DNA of 64,000 nucleotides from Portulaca oleracea (Eukaryota > Streptophyta > Magnoliopsida > Caryophyllales > Portulacaceae): NCBI GenBank assembly GCA_029582165.1, contig CM055870.1, positions 44,782,513 through 44,846,512 on the forward strand, read 5' to 3'. A model generated the notes under the pieces. The model worked only from the letters and a program-made list of their open reading frames with translations, was not told the origin of the DNA and searched no databases. This document shows positions 24,501-31,610 of the stretch, one piece after another. The stretch's first letter is position 1. Every line of letters begins with the position of its first letter. Made by a program: the position numbers and the translations under genes.

Positions 24501-24751
24501 GTGACAGTACCCATATAAAACAGCATTCCGGAGATGTAAATGAGGGGGGCGAAGAGGAATATCCCCTGTCGCCGGAGCACCACCGAGAGAACCACCCATG
24601 CGAGGCGGTTGACGGCGGAGGCAGGGCGGTGTTTGGGCCTCCCATGGCGGTGGCGGGGAGACCTGACCGACGACGGAGAGTGCGGCGGCGAAGGCATTGG
24701 GGAGGTGGAGGAGTGGCCGTTAATGCTGGGCACCCTGTTGTACGCCTGCAT
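6765..24751 (-). CDS. GDP-fucose O-fucosyltransferase family protein (ten exons)
   Basis: This encodes a plant O-fucosyltransferase family protein, expected to be a Golgi type II membrane enzyme that moves fucose from GDP-fucose onto protein or glycan acceptors. The true substrate cannot be told from sequence. Exons on the minus strand, in order: 24751-24383, 22662-22593, 21312-21245, 21138-21050, 20936-20739, 14216-14012, 13901-13734, 9361-9194, 9112-8922, 6927-6765. Together they give 1689 bases (562 residues plus stop), with every junction GT-AG and in phase. Residues 1-60 are Ser/Pro/Arg-rich, and a membrane segment lies at about 63-82 ([20 protein letters not shown]). Family motifs follow: [58 protein letters not shown], and a Cys-rich end PCPDCMCR. 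The length is normal for the family. Introns of 1.3-6.5 kb are filled with transposons. The gene looks intact. Confidence 0.93.
6928..8479. other. Large intron 9 of the O-fucosyltransferase gene, gene-distal part
   Basis: Non-coding, with no intact element recognised. The intron continues to 8921 and contains the LINE 3' end described separately. Confidence 0.5.
8480..8814 (+). mobile_element. 5'-truncated LINE 3' end of the same family as 2208-3938
   Basis: The sequence parallels the 3' end of the minus-strand LINE at 2208-2557. Both share a CTTGG-TTTTGTCTTCT phrase, then GCAAGA-TCAG-CTCT, a GGATCCCT/CGATCCCT phrase, and a TTG-rich tail (GTTGTTGTTG at 8804-8813). Only about 330 bp survive, inserted antisense in the last intron of the O-fucosyltransferase gene. 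A SINE that borrowed the LINE tail is the alternative. Confidence 0.6.
8922..9112 (-). CDS. O-fucosyltransferase exon 9
   Basis: A 191 bp exon encoding [20 protein letters not shown] then [18 protein letters not shown] and ending FGNPRI plus two bases of Gly at GTATGA. An 81 bp intron separates it from exon 8. Confidence 0.93.
9194..9361 (-). CDS. O-fucosyltransferase exon 8
   Basis: A 168 bp exon encoding [20 protein letters not shown] to ELAPYK, phase 0 at both ends. SIYLASG matches the family's conserved (I/V)Y(L/I)A(S/A)G segment. Acceptor GTCAG at 9366-9362. Confidence 0.93.
9362..11405. other. Intron 7 of the O-fucosyltransferase gene, downstream half
   Basis: No coding exon. The only repeat recognised is the LINE 3' tail at 10222-10300. 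The intron runs to 13733 and also holds the elements listed at 11406, 12281 and 12841. Confidence 0.5.
10222..10300 (-). repeat. LINE or retroposon 3' end with poly(A) tail
   Basis: Read on the minus strand, this ends with a poly(A) run (TTTTTTTT on the plus strand at 10225-10232). Before it comes a phrase that recurs at 20128-20196, with GATCAAAAGATATATAAATG, then CACCAAGGGATGTCACC. The shared tail marks a dispersed retroposon family. The extent on the 5' side was not resolved. Confidence 0.5.
11406..11896 (-). mobile_element. hAT-like MITE with GC-rich ends, copy A
   Basis: A 491 bp element in the opposite orientation to a clear relative at 15917-16447. Its ends are CTTAGTTTAAAAAGG and (reversed) CTTAGATTAAAAGCGCGC. 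The flanking 8-mers GGTTCCAT and GGTTCCCT agree at seven of eight positions. Shared interior phrases include GGGGCTCGAGG and a purine-rich centre. Both ends carry GCGCAAAG-like and poly(A/T)-interrupted GC-rich patches. Confidence 0.65.
12281..12770. repeat. GGGTCAA-rich repeat with embedded (TA)n
   Basis: TTAGACCTGTCAATTC at the left and repeated GGGTC/GGGTTTG phrases (CGGGTCAACCCAACGGG near 12395, CGGGTCCGGGTCGAG near 12733) resemble a common plant MITE class that begins with TAGAGGTGTCAATTC. No matching right end or target duplication was found. The (TA)n tract sits in the middle. Confidence 0.35.
12471..12518. repeat. (TA)n microsatellite
   Basis: About 24 uninterrupted TA repeats following TTTG, within intron 7 of the O-fucosyltransferase gene. 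Confidence 0.9.
12841..13555. mobile_element. hAT-like non-autonomous element
   Basis: A 715 bp element with ends CAGGGGCGGAT and ATCCGCCACTG, flanked by a perfect 8 bp duplication ACTATAAG (12833-12840 and 13556-13563). CAG-N-GGCGGAT ends with 8 bp duplications fit the hAT superfamily. The subterminal phrase GGGGTGTCCACGGACACCC is itself palindromic and recurs in the element at 60674. A Stowaway MITE is nested inside. Confidence 0.8.
13027..13275. mobile_element. Stowaway-like MITE nested in a hAT-like element
   Basis: The left end CTCCATTTGTCCCAAATAAC and right end (reversed) CTCTCTGTCCCAATTAATTT are flanked by TA (13025-13026 and 13276-13277). The 249 bp copy lies wholly inside the hAT-like element, so it inserted later. 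Confidence 0.7.
13734..13901 (-). CDS. O-fucosyltransferase exon 7
   Basis: A 168 bp exon encoding [13 protein letters not shown] to [10 protein letters not shown], phase 0 at both ends. It contains [20 protein letters not shown], diagnostic of this subfamily. Donor GTAAAC. Confidence 0.93.
14012..14216 (-). CDS. O-fucosyltransferase exon 6
   Basis: A 205 bp exon beginning [20 protein letters not shown] and ending [11 protein letters not shown] at a GTAACA donor. It holds the conserved HLRFEE motif of the active-site region. A 6.5 kb transposon-filled intron precedes it. Confidence 0.93.
14217..15229. other. Intron 5 of the O-fucosyltransferase gene, downstream part
   Basis: Non-coding. A short C-rich tract is at 14304-14318. 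No other element was resolved. The intron extends to 20738. Confidence 0.5.
15230..15393 (+). mobile_element. tRNA-derived SINE, copy 2
   Basis: This matches the SINE at 19395-19668 along phrases such as TATGGGAATTAGATGTTTAT, CCTAGTGGCCACA and GGCCCCCATTGGGCCTA. A degenerate A box (CTCTAGTTGTA, 15234-15244) and B box (AGAGTTCATATCC, 15273-15285) are visible. The copy is diverged and ends at a run of 17 C residues. Confidence 0.6.
15394..15410. repeat. Poly(C) tract of 17
   Basis: Seventeen uninterrupted C residues directly follow the SINE copy. Long C runs are rare in plant nuclear DNA and are prone to sequencing length errors. Confidence 0.85.
15917..16447 (+). mobile_element. hAT-like MITE with GC-rich ends, copy B
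   Basis: A 531 bp element with ends CTTAGATTAAAAGAG and (reversed) CTTAGTTGAAAAAGTGC. It is flanked by a perfect 8 bp duplication GCATTTAT (15909-15916 and 16448-16455). The right third contains a strong local inverted repeat, GTGCACCCTGGGC with GCCCAGGGTGCAC, at about 16390-16436. Reading frames of 60-90 codons here are low-complexity and not genes. It is the better preserved of two antiparallel copies; the other is at 11406. Confidence 0.8.
16448..19394. other. Middle of intron 5, degenerate sequence
   Basis: No exon could be placed. A 74-codon frame at 16599-16823 and purine-rich pieces around 17150-17330 look like remnants of a charged, helix-rich coding sequence, perhaps an old retroelement, but no motif is recognisable. 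GGT-rich patches occur at 18655-18760 and 19010-19100. Confidence 0.35.
19395..19668 (-). mobile_element. tRNA-derived SINE, copy 1
   Basis: On the minus strand a Pol III-type A box (GCTCTAGTGGTA, 19654-19643) is followed about 30 bases later by a near-consensus B box (GGTTTCGAATCC, 19613-19602). A shared body ends near TTACTCTTGTTAAAAAG. The two boxes and their spacing are those of a tRNA-derived SINE. It lies in intron 5 and points the same way as the host gene. Confidence 0.75.
19697..19989. mobile_element. hAT-like MITE
   Basis: The inverted ends AGGGCCTATTTGGCAACC and (reversed) AGGGTCTATTTGGTAACA enclose AGCTA-rich sequence. GGGCCTATTTGG ends are common in plant hAT-type MITEs. The flanking 8-mers do not match well, so the borders are approximate. 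Confidence 0.5.
20104..20200 (-). repeat. LINE or retroposon 3' end with (AAAAAT)n tail
   Basis: The same 3' phrase as at 10222-10300, ending on the minus strand in an (AAAAAT)n tract (TTTTTATTTTTATTTTT on the plus strand at 20105-20134). Phrases GATAAGTAATCAAAAGATAT and GACACCAAGGGGATGTCACC identify the family. Confidence 0.5.
20201..20738. other. Intron 5, exon-proximal part
   Basis: Non-coding. It may be the body of the retroposon whose tail is at 20104-20200, but no coding motif was found. Confidence 0.35.
20739..20936 (-). CDS. O-fucosyltransferase exon 5
   Basis: A 198 bp exon beginning after CTGCAG with [15 protein letters not shown] and ending VLPRLLEE plus two bases of a Lys codon at GTGAGT. 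It contains [20 protein letters not shown]. Confidence 0.92.
21050..21138 (-). CDS. O-fucosyltransferase exon 4
   Basis: An 89 bp exon encoding [18 protein letters not shown] and [11 protein letters not shown]. It ends two bases into a Ser codon at a GTATAC donor. The exon starts in phase 0 after GAATAG. Confidence 0.92.
21245..21312 (-). CDS. O-fucosyltransferase exon 3
   Basis: A 68 bp exon encoding [20 protein letters not shown] then TS. This is the conserved start of the catalytic domain, with the GGLNQQR loop of the nucleotide-sugar site. Acceptor CCACAG, donor GTCTGT. Confidence 0.92.
21313..22592. other. Intron 2 of the O-fucosyltransferase gene
   Basis: Non-coding AT-rich sequence. 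A GGCTTGTTTGGTTG phrase at about 21796 with TGCTGTTTGGTTGGATG at 21949 suggests a decayed MITE. No boundaries could be set. Confidence 0.4.
22593..22662 (-). CDS. O-fucosyltransferase exon 2
   Basis: A 70 bp exon encoding [20 protein letters not shown] plus SNR. It starts after TTGCAG and ends one base into a Val codon at a GTATGG donor. The W-x9-WRPC pattern matches the start of the lumenal region in the family. Confidence 0.88.
22663..24382. other. Intron 1 of the O-fucosyltransferase gene
   Basis: Non-coding, 1.7 kb. Frames at 23759-24064 and 24171-24452 lie antisense to the gene and have no recognisable motif. Confidence 0.5.
24383..24751 (-). CDS. O-fucosyltransferase exon 1 (residues 1-123)
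   Basis: Starts at ATG 24751 with [15 protein letters not shown] and carries the Ser/Pro/Arg-rich cytosolic tail and single membrane anchor. It ends ADA at a GTACGT donor (24382-24377). MQAYNR is a familiar start for this subfamily, which supports the start choice. Confidence 0.92.
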
Positions 24752-24935
24752 CTCTATTTCTATCTTTGTGTAATCTGATCAATGTGTGTGTATTTCTGAA
24801 TGTGGTATGAGTTTTTGTGGGGTTGAGTTTGGTAATTGCTAAGCCATGTGAGTATGCATATACAAACACAACACAAGCACACTCTTTCTCTTTCTCTATG
24901 GATTTCTCTCTCTCGCACTCGCAGGCATATCAGAG
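24752..24935 (-). promoter_or_regulatory. 5' UTR and core promoter region of the O-fucosyltransferase gene
   Basis: This lies directly upstream of the ATG at 24751. On the sense (minus) strand it carries a GA-rich run (plus-strand CTCTTTCTCTTTCTC and CTCTCTCTCGCACTCGC, 24883-24926). Such CT/GA tracts are common in plant 5' leaders and promoters. A weak TATA-like GTATATGC is at 24865-24858. The transcription start is not known. Confidence 0.4.
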
Positions 24936-25744
24936 CCACATGTTGGTGTTCTTGCTCGCTCTTTCTTCTTCTCCTCCCTGTCTTGGTTTTTTTTTTTCTT
25001 TTTTTTGGTTAATTATTACTCCCTGTCTTCTTTTTTTATTAGTATGTTTATTTTGGTCCTTTTCGAGGTCACAGAGCACCAATGCATGTTACATGAACCT
25101 AAAACATATATTTAAAATAGATATAAATGAACAATTATGTTCTTAAAAAATAACAATGTATATGTATGAATGAACAATTATATTGTTGAAAGTGAACAAC
25201 AAGTAGATATAGTAAATAATTATTCTATTGAAAGTGAACAATTATCATATTTAAAACATATGCTTTTAAATTATAGTCAAAGAGGAGGAGAGAAAGGGAG
25301 ATATTAATCATTTTCTTTTTGTTTGAGAATAAAATAGAGGGTGAAGAGAGGAAACATTTTATCTCAACTCTCCTCCATTTTTTTTAACACTCAAAATGAA
25401 AGGAAATGAGAAAGAAGAGAAATATATTCAAATAAAATGAATGTTAATAACCTCCCCCCTTTTTCCCTCCCCTTCGTTCCCCTCCCTACCCTCTATAAAT
25501 TGAATCCAAACAAAATGTAAATGTGTCATTGGAGATGGTGGGGGAAAACCATGTCAGGAAAAATTATACGGTAGTTAATAAGAAAATTACATAAATGTCT
25601 ACAATTAAAATTAATTTTTGATGCATTATTCAATTAATGTTATGGATAAAACAAAAAAATAACAATTATTAAAATTGTAGAGTGATGGATAACATAAAAC
25701 GAAAGAAATTAATTAAAAAGTATGATAAAAAAGAAGGGAGATAA
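24936..25744. other. Intergenic AT-rich sequence
   Basis: No gene. Repeated GAACAATTAT phrases (25129-25245) resemble the TTGTTCACT repeats of the small foldback at 26668. Confidence 0.35.
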
Positions 25745-25745
25745 T

Positions 25746-25962
25746 ACTCCTTTGATTTCTAAATAAATGTTAATTTGACGAACATTTGACTGCTAATTAC
25801 TCAAAAAATTATAATGAGTTACAATATAAAATTAATATCATTTTAAATTTTAATATCTTTCTAAAAATGTGATGTTATATATCAATATAATTTATAAGTA
25901 ATTAAAGATTAAAGTGGAGTTAAATCCACACTAATTTAGAGACCCATGTAGTATTATTGTTT
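25746..25962. mobile_element. Stowaway-like MITE, old
   Basis: The left TACTCCTTTGATTTCTAAAT and right (reversed) TACTACATGGGTCTCTAAAT are similar at most positions and enclose AT-rich non-coding sequence of about 210 bp. Confidence 0.45.
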
Positions 25963-26245
25963 CCAAATTGGGACGTAGGGGGTGCACGTGCATCATCATA
26001 ATTCTTCATTTCATGATTTCATCAGGGGGGGGGTTTGAAATCTCAAAGCAATTTATTTAACTTTATATTTAAGAGGAGGATGGGATGAGGAAGTGGGGGC
26101 ACATGTGTAGAGATGAGTGGGGTAAGGGTGGCGTGATATTAGTGTCCACTGTAGAGTTGATGACGATGGTGACTGGTAATCCTACTTTTTGGAGCATATA
26201 AGGTTGTTCTAAATTATCCAACCGACTTTCAACTATTAAAAAAAG

Positions 26246-26609
26246 GGGTTTTTGGCTCAAAATAATCCAAAGTCGAAAGTCACTGGCTGAAAATAATTCA
26301 AACTCATTTTTTGGCTGAAAATAATCCAAACTTTTAACCTATTTACTCGGACTAAACCGAAATCAATTTCCCATGTCAGAATACTGACCGGTCAGCTTAT
26401 GTAGACCCCGGTCAGCATAAATTCAAAACCAAAATCAATTAAAGAAACGCGTGCTCCGGCTACCCAGTCAAAATTCTGACGCCGAAAATCGATTTCGGTT
26501 TAGTACGAGTAAATAGGTTAAAAGTTTGGATTATTTTCAGCCAAAAAGTGAGTTTGGATTATTTTCGGCCGATGACCTCCGACTTCGGATTATTTTGAGC
26601 CAAAAACCC
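26246..26609. mobile_element. Foldback MITE, family 2 copy A
   Basis: A 364 bp element with arms of about 150 bp, starting GGGTTTTTGGCTCAAAATAA and ending in its complement. The arms repeat GGCTGAAAATAATCCAAA. A second copy, inverted, is at 54636-54999. The flanking 9-mers (TAAAAAAAG, TAAAAATAA) agree at seven positions. The structure fits a Mutator-like MITE. Confidence 0.8.
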
Positions 26610-26667
26610 TAAAAATAAAATCAAACTCATATTTTTCGATTATTCATGCCTGAAAGTTCAATTTATT

Positions 26668-26808
26668 AGGTGCTCCATGATCACGTGCTCCAGATTCTAC
26701 AATTGTTCACTGATATGTATTAGGTTGTTCACTCTGATTATTATAATTGTTCACTTTGATTCATATGATTGTTCACTCGCAAATATCTGGAGCACATGCT
26801 CCAAATAC
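26668..26808. repeat. Small foldback with internal 22 bp tandem repeats
   Basis: The arms GGTGCTCCATGATCACGTGC and (reversed) GTATTTGGAGCATGTGCTCC share the CA(C/T)GTGCTCCAGAT core. Between them TTGTTCACT recurs at about 22 bp spacing four times. No duplication was identified. Confidence 0.5.
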
Positions 26809-27280
26809 ATCTAATATATATTGACCTGAAAGAAGTATAAAATCGCATTAAAAAAATGCAAAGAGTTACAAATGAATCATAAAACAGATTATTGAATCAA
26901 AAGCCCTTTGATCAATTAGTGTCTATTTGGTCCAATTTTTTTTTAAAAAAATATTTTTATGAAATAAAAATAATTTTTCTAAAAGTTATTTTTGGAAAAC
27001 CTATTGAGCATTTGGCCTAATATATAATACCAATATTTTTGTTGACTATTTTTTGTTTCGCAAAAAAAAAAAAATTTACTGATATTTTATTGTTTTCAAA
27101 GTTTATTTTGTTCTTTATATAATAGTAGAAATTAAATAAACTATTTGTTAAAATTTTATAAATTAATTATCTATCAATATTTAACTTGGTAAATGATTTG
27201 CAAGAATAGACCATAATGAATATTAAAAGATTACAAAAAAGTAAATGTACAAGTAGATACAATTTTTTTATGAGATACTT

Positions 27281-27593
27281 TAGGCCCTGTTCTTTATTTG
27301 TTAAAAAAATTTTATGACTGGTTGCGGTGTCACACCTCACCGCAACTTGTCACATTCCACCACAACTCACACAATCTACCACATCCCACCACAATCTATT
27401 TTTCCTAATTTAGTTTATCTTTTTATTAAAAGTTAAACTTTCCACAACCCACCACAATTTCACATTTTTCAACACATTTACAATTATTAAAACCAAAATC
27501 CACCACAACTTTTCCAAACCCACCAACTCACCACAATTCCACTACACCGCACAACGCCATACAGCAGCCAGTCATATAAAAGAACGGGGCCTA
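27281..27593. mobile_element. hAT-like MITE
   Basis: The ends TAGGCCCTGTTCTTT and (reversed) TAGGCCCCGTTCTTT are 14/15 identical. The interior is rich in CCACAA repeats. About 313 bp. The target duplication was not resolved. Confidence 0.65.
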
Positions 27594-27602
27594 AATAATA
27601 AC

Positions 27603-27633
<31 letters not shown>

Positions 27634-27634
27634 T
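27594..27634. repeat. (AAT)n microsatellite
   Basis: About ten uninterrupted AAT repeats immediately beside the right end of the preceding MITE. Confidence 0.85.
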
Positions 27635-27683
27635 TTTCCCAAAAAATATCAATAATTCATATGTATTAGATTAGAAAATATTA

Positions 27684-28389
27684 TGTTAGGAATGTTGGAG
27701 GAAAGGGAGTAAAAGGTATAGAAAACCATGGAAACTCGGTTGGATATCGCTAAGAGTCATGGATCGTACTCACTTTCCTTAAGAACTATTTACTAGACCA
27801 TAAATGTTCAAAGGGATAAAACTTAGCTCTTGTAACACTCAAGAAAATGGTTTCTCACTTGAATCACTCAAGTACAGCTGTAGCTAGACAAAAATGAGAG
27901 ATGTGATTATAGATAAGAGATGATGATGCTTTCAAATGGCTTGGGAATGTATCCTATTTATAGGAAAATTCATCCCCTAATCCAACCCTAATCACACCAA
28001 TTAGTCAAAGTTATAATTAAGGTCCTTAATGGAGGATTAAGACCTTGACTTAGTAAAAAATATAGTTGTTGGAATCATATAACATCGAACTTAATATTAA
28101 TATTATAAACTTAATACACAAGATTATATAGCCGTTAACATTAAAACAAATTCTGGGTTCTAACACGGTTCGTGTTGGGTACAACACGATCCGTGTTGCC
28201 TCAGCACGACCCATGTTGAGCCCATGATCGTTTTTCTTACTCTCTGGAGACCAGCACGACCCGTGCTGTTCTCTTATGGACCCGTGTTGACCATATTTTC
28301 AATGTTTATCTCGTATATGATCCTTATACTTGTACTACATGATTTCTCATACTATATAATCTTCTTATACTCTTGAAATAATTTCAACA
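27684..28389 (-). mobile_element. 3' LTR of a minus-strand Ty1/copia remnant
   Basis: A 706 bp LTR with TGTTG...TAACA ends on the minus strand. A TATA box (TATAAATAG, 27962-27954) sits in the same orientation. A polypurine tract (GGGGAGGGGGGA, 28402-28391) lies directly before its start. Its U3 carries four palindromic CACG-N-CGTG motifs at 28162-28267. The 5' LTR of this element is missing, so target duplications cannot be checked. Confidence 0.8.
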
Positions 28390-28390
28390 A

Positions 28391-29976
28391 TCCCCCCTCC
28401 CCATTTCAAGAGTATAAGCAATATCTGGCCTTGTAATTGTCATAGCATACACGAGACTTACTAACAACTTAGCATATTCAAGTTGATCAACTGGAGAACC
28501 CATATTCTTCTCTAGTTTCTTACTTGGATCATAAGGTATACTTATCGGATATACATTCTCACCTCCGAACTTGTTTAAAATTTTCTCAATGTAATGCTCC
28601 TGAGATAAACTTATTCCATCTTTATTTCTAATGATCTTAATACCAAGAATTACATCCGCTTCACCCATTTCCTTCATAGAGAACTTTGAGATAGAAATTC
28701 TTTCGTCTTATTAACTTGTTCCATGTCGGTCCCAAAGATCAACATGTCATCAATGTATAGGCATATAATTACCCCTTTACCATTATCAAACTTATAGTAT
28801 ATGCACTTATCTGATTTATTGATCTTATTCCATCTTTATTTCTAATGATCTTAATACCAAGAATTACATCCGCTTCACCCATTTCCTTCATAGAGAACTT
28901 TGAGATAGAAATTCTTTCGTCTTATTAACTTGTTCCATGTCGGTCCCAAAGATCAACATGTCATCAATGTATAGGCATATAATTACCCCTTTACCATTAT
29001 CAAACTTATAGTATATGCACTTATCTGATTTATTGATCTTATATCAACTTGAAAGTACTACTTCATCAAACTTTTGATGTCATTGCTTAGGTGCTTGCTT
29101 AAGTCCATATAAAAGTTTACAAACTTTCTTCTCTTGACCTTCAACAACAAACCCTTCGAGTTGTTCCGTATACACCTCCTCTTCTAACTCTCCATTTAAG
29201 AATGTTGTTTTGACATCCATTTGATGGATTACTAGCTTATGGATGGTAGCTAAAGCCAACAACACACGTATTGAGGCTATCCTAGCTACAGGTGCATATG
29301 TATCAAAGTAGTCAATACCATATTTTTGAGTAAAACCCCTTACAACTAACCGAGCTTTATACCTCTCAACGGTACCATCTACTCTTCTTTTCCTTTTAAA
29401 GATCCATTTAGAGGTAATTGGCTTACTTCCCGGAGGAAGGTCAACCAATATCCAAACATTATTTTCCCTTATAGAATCAATCTCATTTTGCACTGCTTCT
29501 TTCCACAAAGAAGCATCATGAGATTGCATAGCTTTTTTAAAATTTTTTGGATCTTTATCTATGTTGTACATACATAGGATCTCACTTTGAACTGAGTCCC
29601 TTGAGCCTTCTACAAAATAAACATAAAAGTCCGAACCAAAATCCTTTGGTTTCCTTGATCTTTTACTCCTTAATTCAATATTTTTATCTTCTTCATCATG
29701 AATAACATCATGACTTGGAAGATCATCTTGTATGGAAGTATCCTCATGATTTTCATCATAAGACTCAATAAGTGGAACAATTTCTTGAGCTATATCTTTA
29801 GGTATAGGAATTGAAGAGAACCTGGTCTCATCAAAAATAGCATCTATTGACTCCATAACGATATTAATTGATATATACTCATTTGACTCAACCACCAAAA
29901 ACCTATAAGCTTTGCTATCTTGAGCATAGCCTATAAAGATGTACTTAATTCCCCTTTCACCTAATTTATTTTTCGC
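28391..29976 (-). pseudogene. Ty1/copia pol remnant (integrase end and reverse transcriptase)
   Basis: The coding strand runs from 29976 downward. It begins in the integrase C-terminal region (KNKLGERGIKYIFIGYAQDS), passes a linker (29898-29700), and enters the reverse transcriptase (KWIFKRKRRVDGTVERYKAR, YFDTYAPVARIASIRVLLAL, HQMDVKTTFLNGELEEEVY). The catalytic YIDD box is present twice, at 28972-28961 and 28758-28747, because 214 bp are duplicated in tandem. After DVILGIKIIRNKDG and ITRPDIAYTLE the sequence jumps to the polypurine tract, so RNase H is deleted. Gag, protease and most of integrase are missing. Frameshifts and the duplication make it non-functional. Confidence 0.88.
28610..29037. 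repeat. Perfect 214 bp tandem duplication in the copia reverse transcriptase
   Basis: Copy 1 spans 28610-28823 and copy 2 spans 28824-29037. By eye they are identical over the full unit. They part only at the edges (ATAAACTTATTCC versus GATCTTATTCC on one side, CTTATTCC versus CTTATATC on the other). Confidence 0.9.
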
Positions 29977-30021
29977 CCTTATTATTGTTTGTCTGCTAAC
30001 AACGCCCTAAGAATCTTAACA
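29966..30021 (+). mobile_element. 5' LTR stub of a plus-strand copia element
   Basis: These 56 bases match the last part of the 3' LTR at 31611-32112 (CTGCTAACAACGCCCTAAGA then ATCTTAACA) with two differences. They sit directly before the primer binding site. The rest of the 5' LTR is replaced by the opposing copia remnant. Confidence 0.85.
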
Positions 30022-30023
30022 AC

Positions 30024-30035
30024 TGGTATCAGAGC
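30024..30035 (+). promoter_or_regulatory. Primer binding site, initiator tRNA-Met type
   Basis: TGGTATCAGAGC, complementary to the 3' end of plant initiator tRNA-Met, two bases after the LTR end. This is the standard minus-strand primer site of plant LTR retrotransposons. Confidence 0.9.
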
Positions 30036-30073
30036 TTTGGTTGGAGCGTGGTTGATCTGTAGATTAAGAAGCA

Positions 30074-31359
30074 ATGGTGGGCGCAATTGTGAAGATTTCG
30101 GAGTTCGATGGGAAAGACTACGCATGGTGGAGGATGCGCGTTGAGGATGTGCTCCGCCTACAAAGGTTGCATCTTGCGATGGGTGATAAGCCAGAGAAGA
30201 TGAAACATAAGGATTAGGAAGAGCTTGATGGTCAAGCATTCAGTACGGTCAGGCTGAGGCTAGCTCGAAACGTGGCTTTCAACGTCAAAGATCAGAAAAC
30301 GACGAAAGATATGCTCGAGGCTTTGCAAAACACATATGAGAAACCTTCGGGGTTGAACAAGGTATATGTGTTACGTGGTTTGTTTGAATTTAAGATTCAC
30401 GAGTCTGGTGATATGCGTGATAGTATGAATGAGTTGAATATGATACTATCTAAGTTAACCTCTGTGGGATTTAAATTCGACGATGAGATGAATGCTAATA
30501 TACTATTGGCTATCCTACCTAAGTCTTGGGGAAATTTCGTTACTTCTGTAACTTCTTCAACTAAGAAGGATGAGAAACTGAAGTTTGGAGAAATTAGAGA
30601 CTTTGTCCTGAATGAAAGTATTCGTAGGAAAGATTCCAATGTGTCTGAGTCTTCGGGGAATGCTTTGACTGTCAAGGGTAGGAGGAATAGTGGGAGCTCG
30701 GGTCGAGGTCGATCAAAATCTAGAGGCCGAAACATGGAGCAAGTGTTGTGTTGGAACTGTGGTGATAGAGGTCATTTTTGTAGAGATTGTCCCAAACCCA
30801 GGAAGAGCGTCATAATGACCATGACTTGGTAAATTCTGCTGAGGATTTGGGTGATGTCCTAAATATTAGTGTTGGCAAGTCAGAAAGGAGTTAGGTGATA
30901 GATTCGGGTGCTTCGTTTCACTCTTCGTCTAGCAGGGAGGCCTTTAGTAATTTTGTGAGTGGGAGGTTTGGCAGGGTTAGGCTTGCAAACGATAACAACC
31001 TAAAGGTGTTAGGAAGAGGTGATGTGAACATTAAAACTTCTAAGGGTGGAACTTGTAGGTTGAAGAATGTTTGATATATCCCGGGTATGACCAAGAACCT
31101 TGTATCTGTGAGTCAACTGGATGAGGAAGGGTTCATGACGAAAGGATCTCTGATAATTGCAAATGACAGAAAAGAGGGGAAGTTATATTCTGACATTGAT
31201 AACTCTATCATGCCTGTTCATGCTCGTCAAAGGCCTATTAGCTTCTCTGATGAGAGAAGAGTACCAGAAACGAGGAGGTTTCCGGTCGAGGCTACGGGAA
31301 CGGATGATCAGCCGATGAACGCATCTAATCTGCACGGGAGTTCGACAAGTTCAACATGA
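30074..31359 (+). pseudogene. Ty1/copia gag and partial protease, degenerate
   Basis: Gag starts at ATG 30074 (MVGAIVKISEFDGKDYAWWR) and runs to 30832 with one in-frame TAG at 30215-30217. It contains the UBN2-type capsid region and a CCHC zinc knuckle, CWNCGDRGHFCRDC (30750-30791). In another frame follow the protease active site VIDSGASFHSS (30897 on) and YIPGMTKNLVSVSQLDEEGF (about 31075-31134). Stops at 30893-30895 and 31071-31073 lie where the family has conserved Trp. After about 31150 similarity fades, and integrase, reverse transcriptase and RNase H are absent. The element is therefore internally deleted or non-autonomous. Confidence 0.88.
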
Positions 31360-31610
31360 GGTAAAGTCCTAATCCAAAATTCCCCTAAGATGTTGACGAT
31401 GATGCGTATGTCGAAGTTGCAGGGGCGTGATTAGTTCAAGTGGGAGCCTGTTGCTAAAAGAGGCGTTGATGGGAGGTCAACTGGGACCTTTGTTGATCTT
31501 TGCTGAACAAGATCGAGATGGATGCACTAGAGGATTCGAGGAGGTGTTGAAATGATGATTGATGATGATCGACGAAGGCTGGGTTTACAATTAGTCTCCA
31601 AGTGGGAGAT

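Noticed and set aside
24399..24778. Overlapping frames on both strands over the first O-fucosyltransferase exon
   Set aside because: Only the minus-strand frame from 24751 matches the family and splices correctly. The others are shadows in GC-richer coding sequence.
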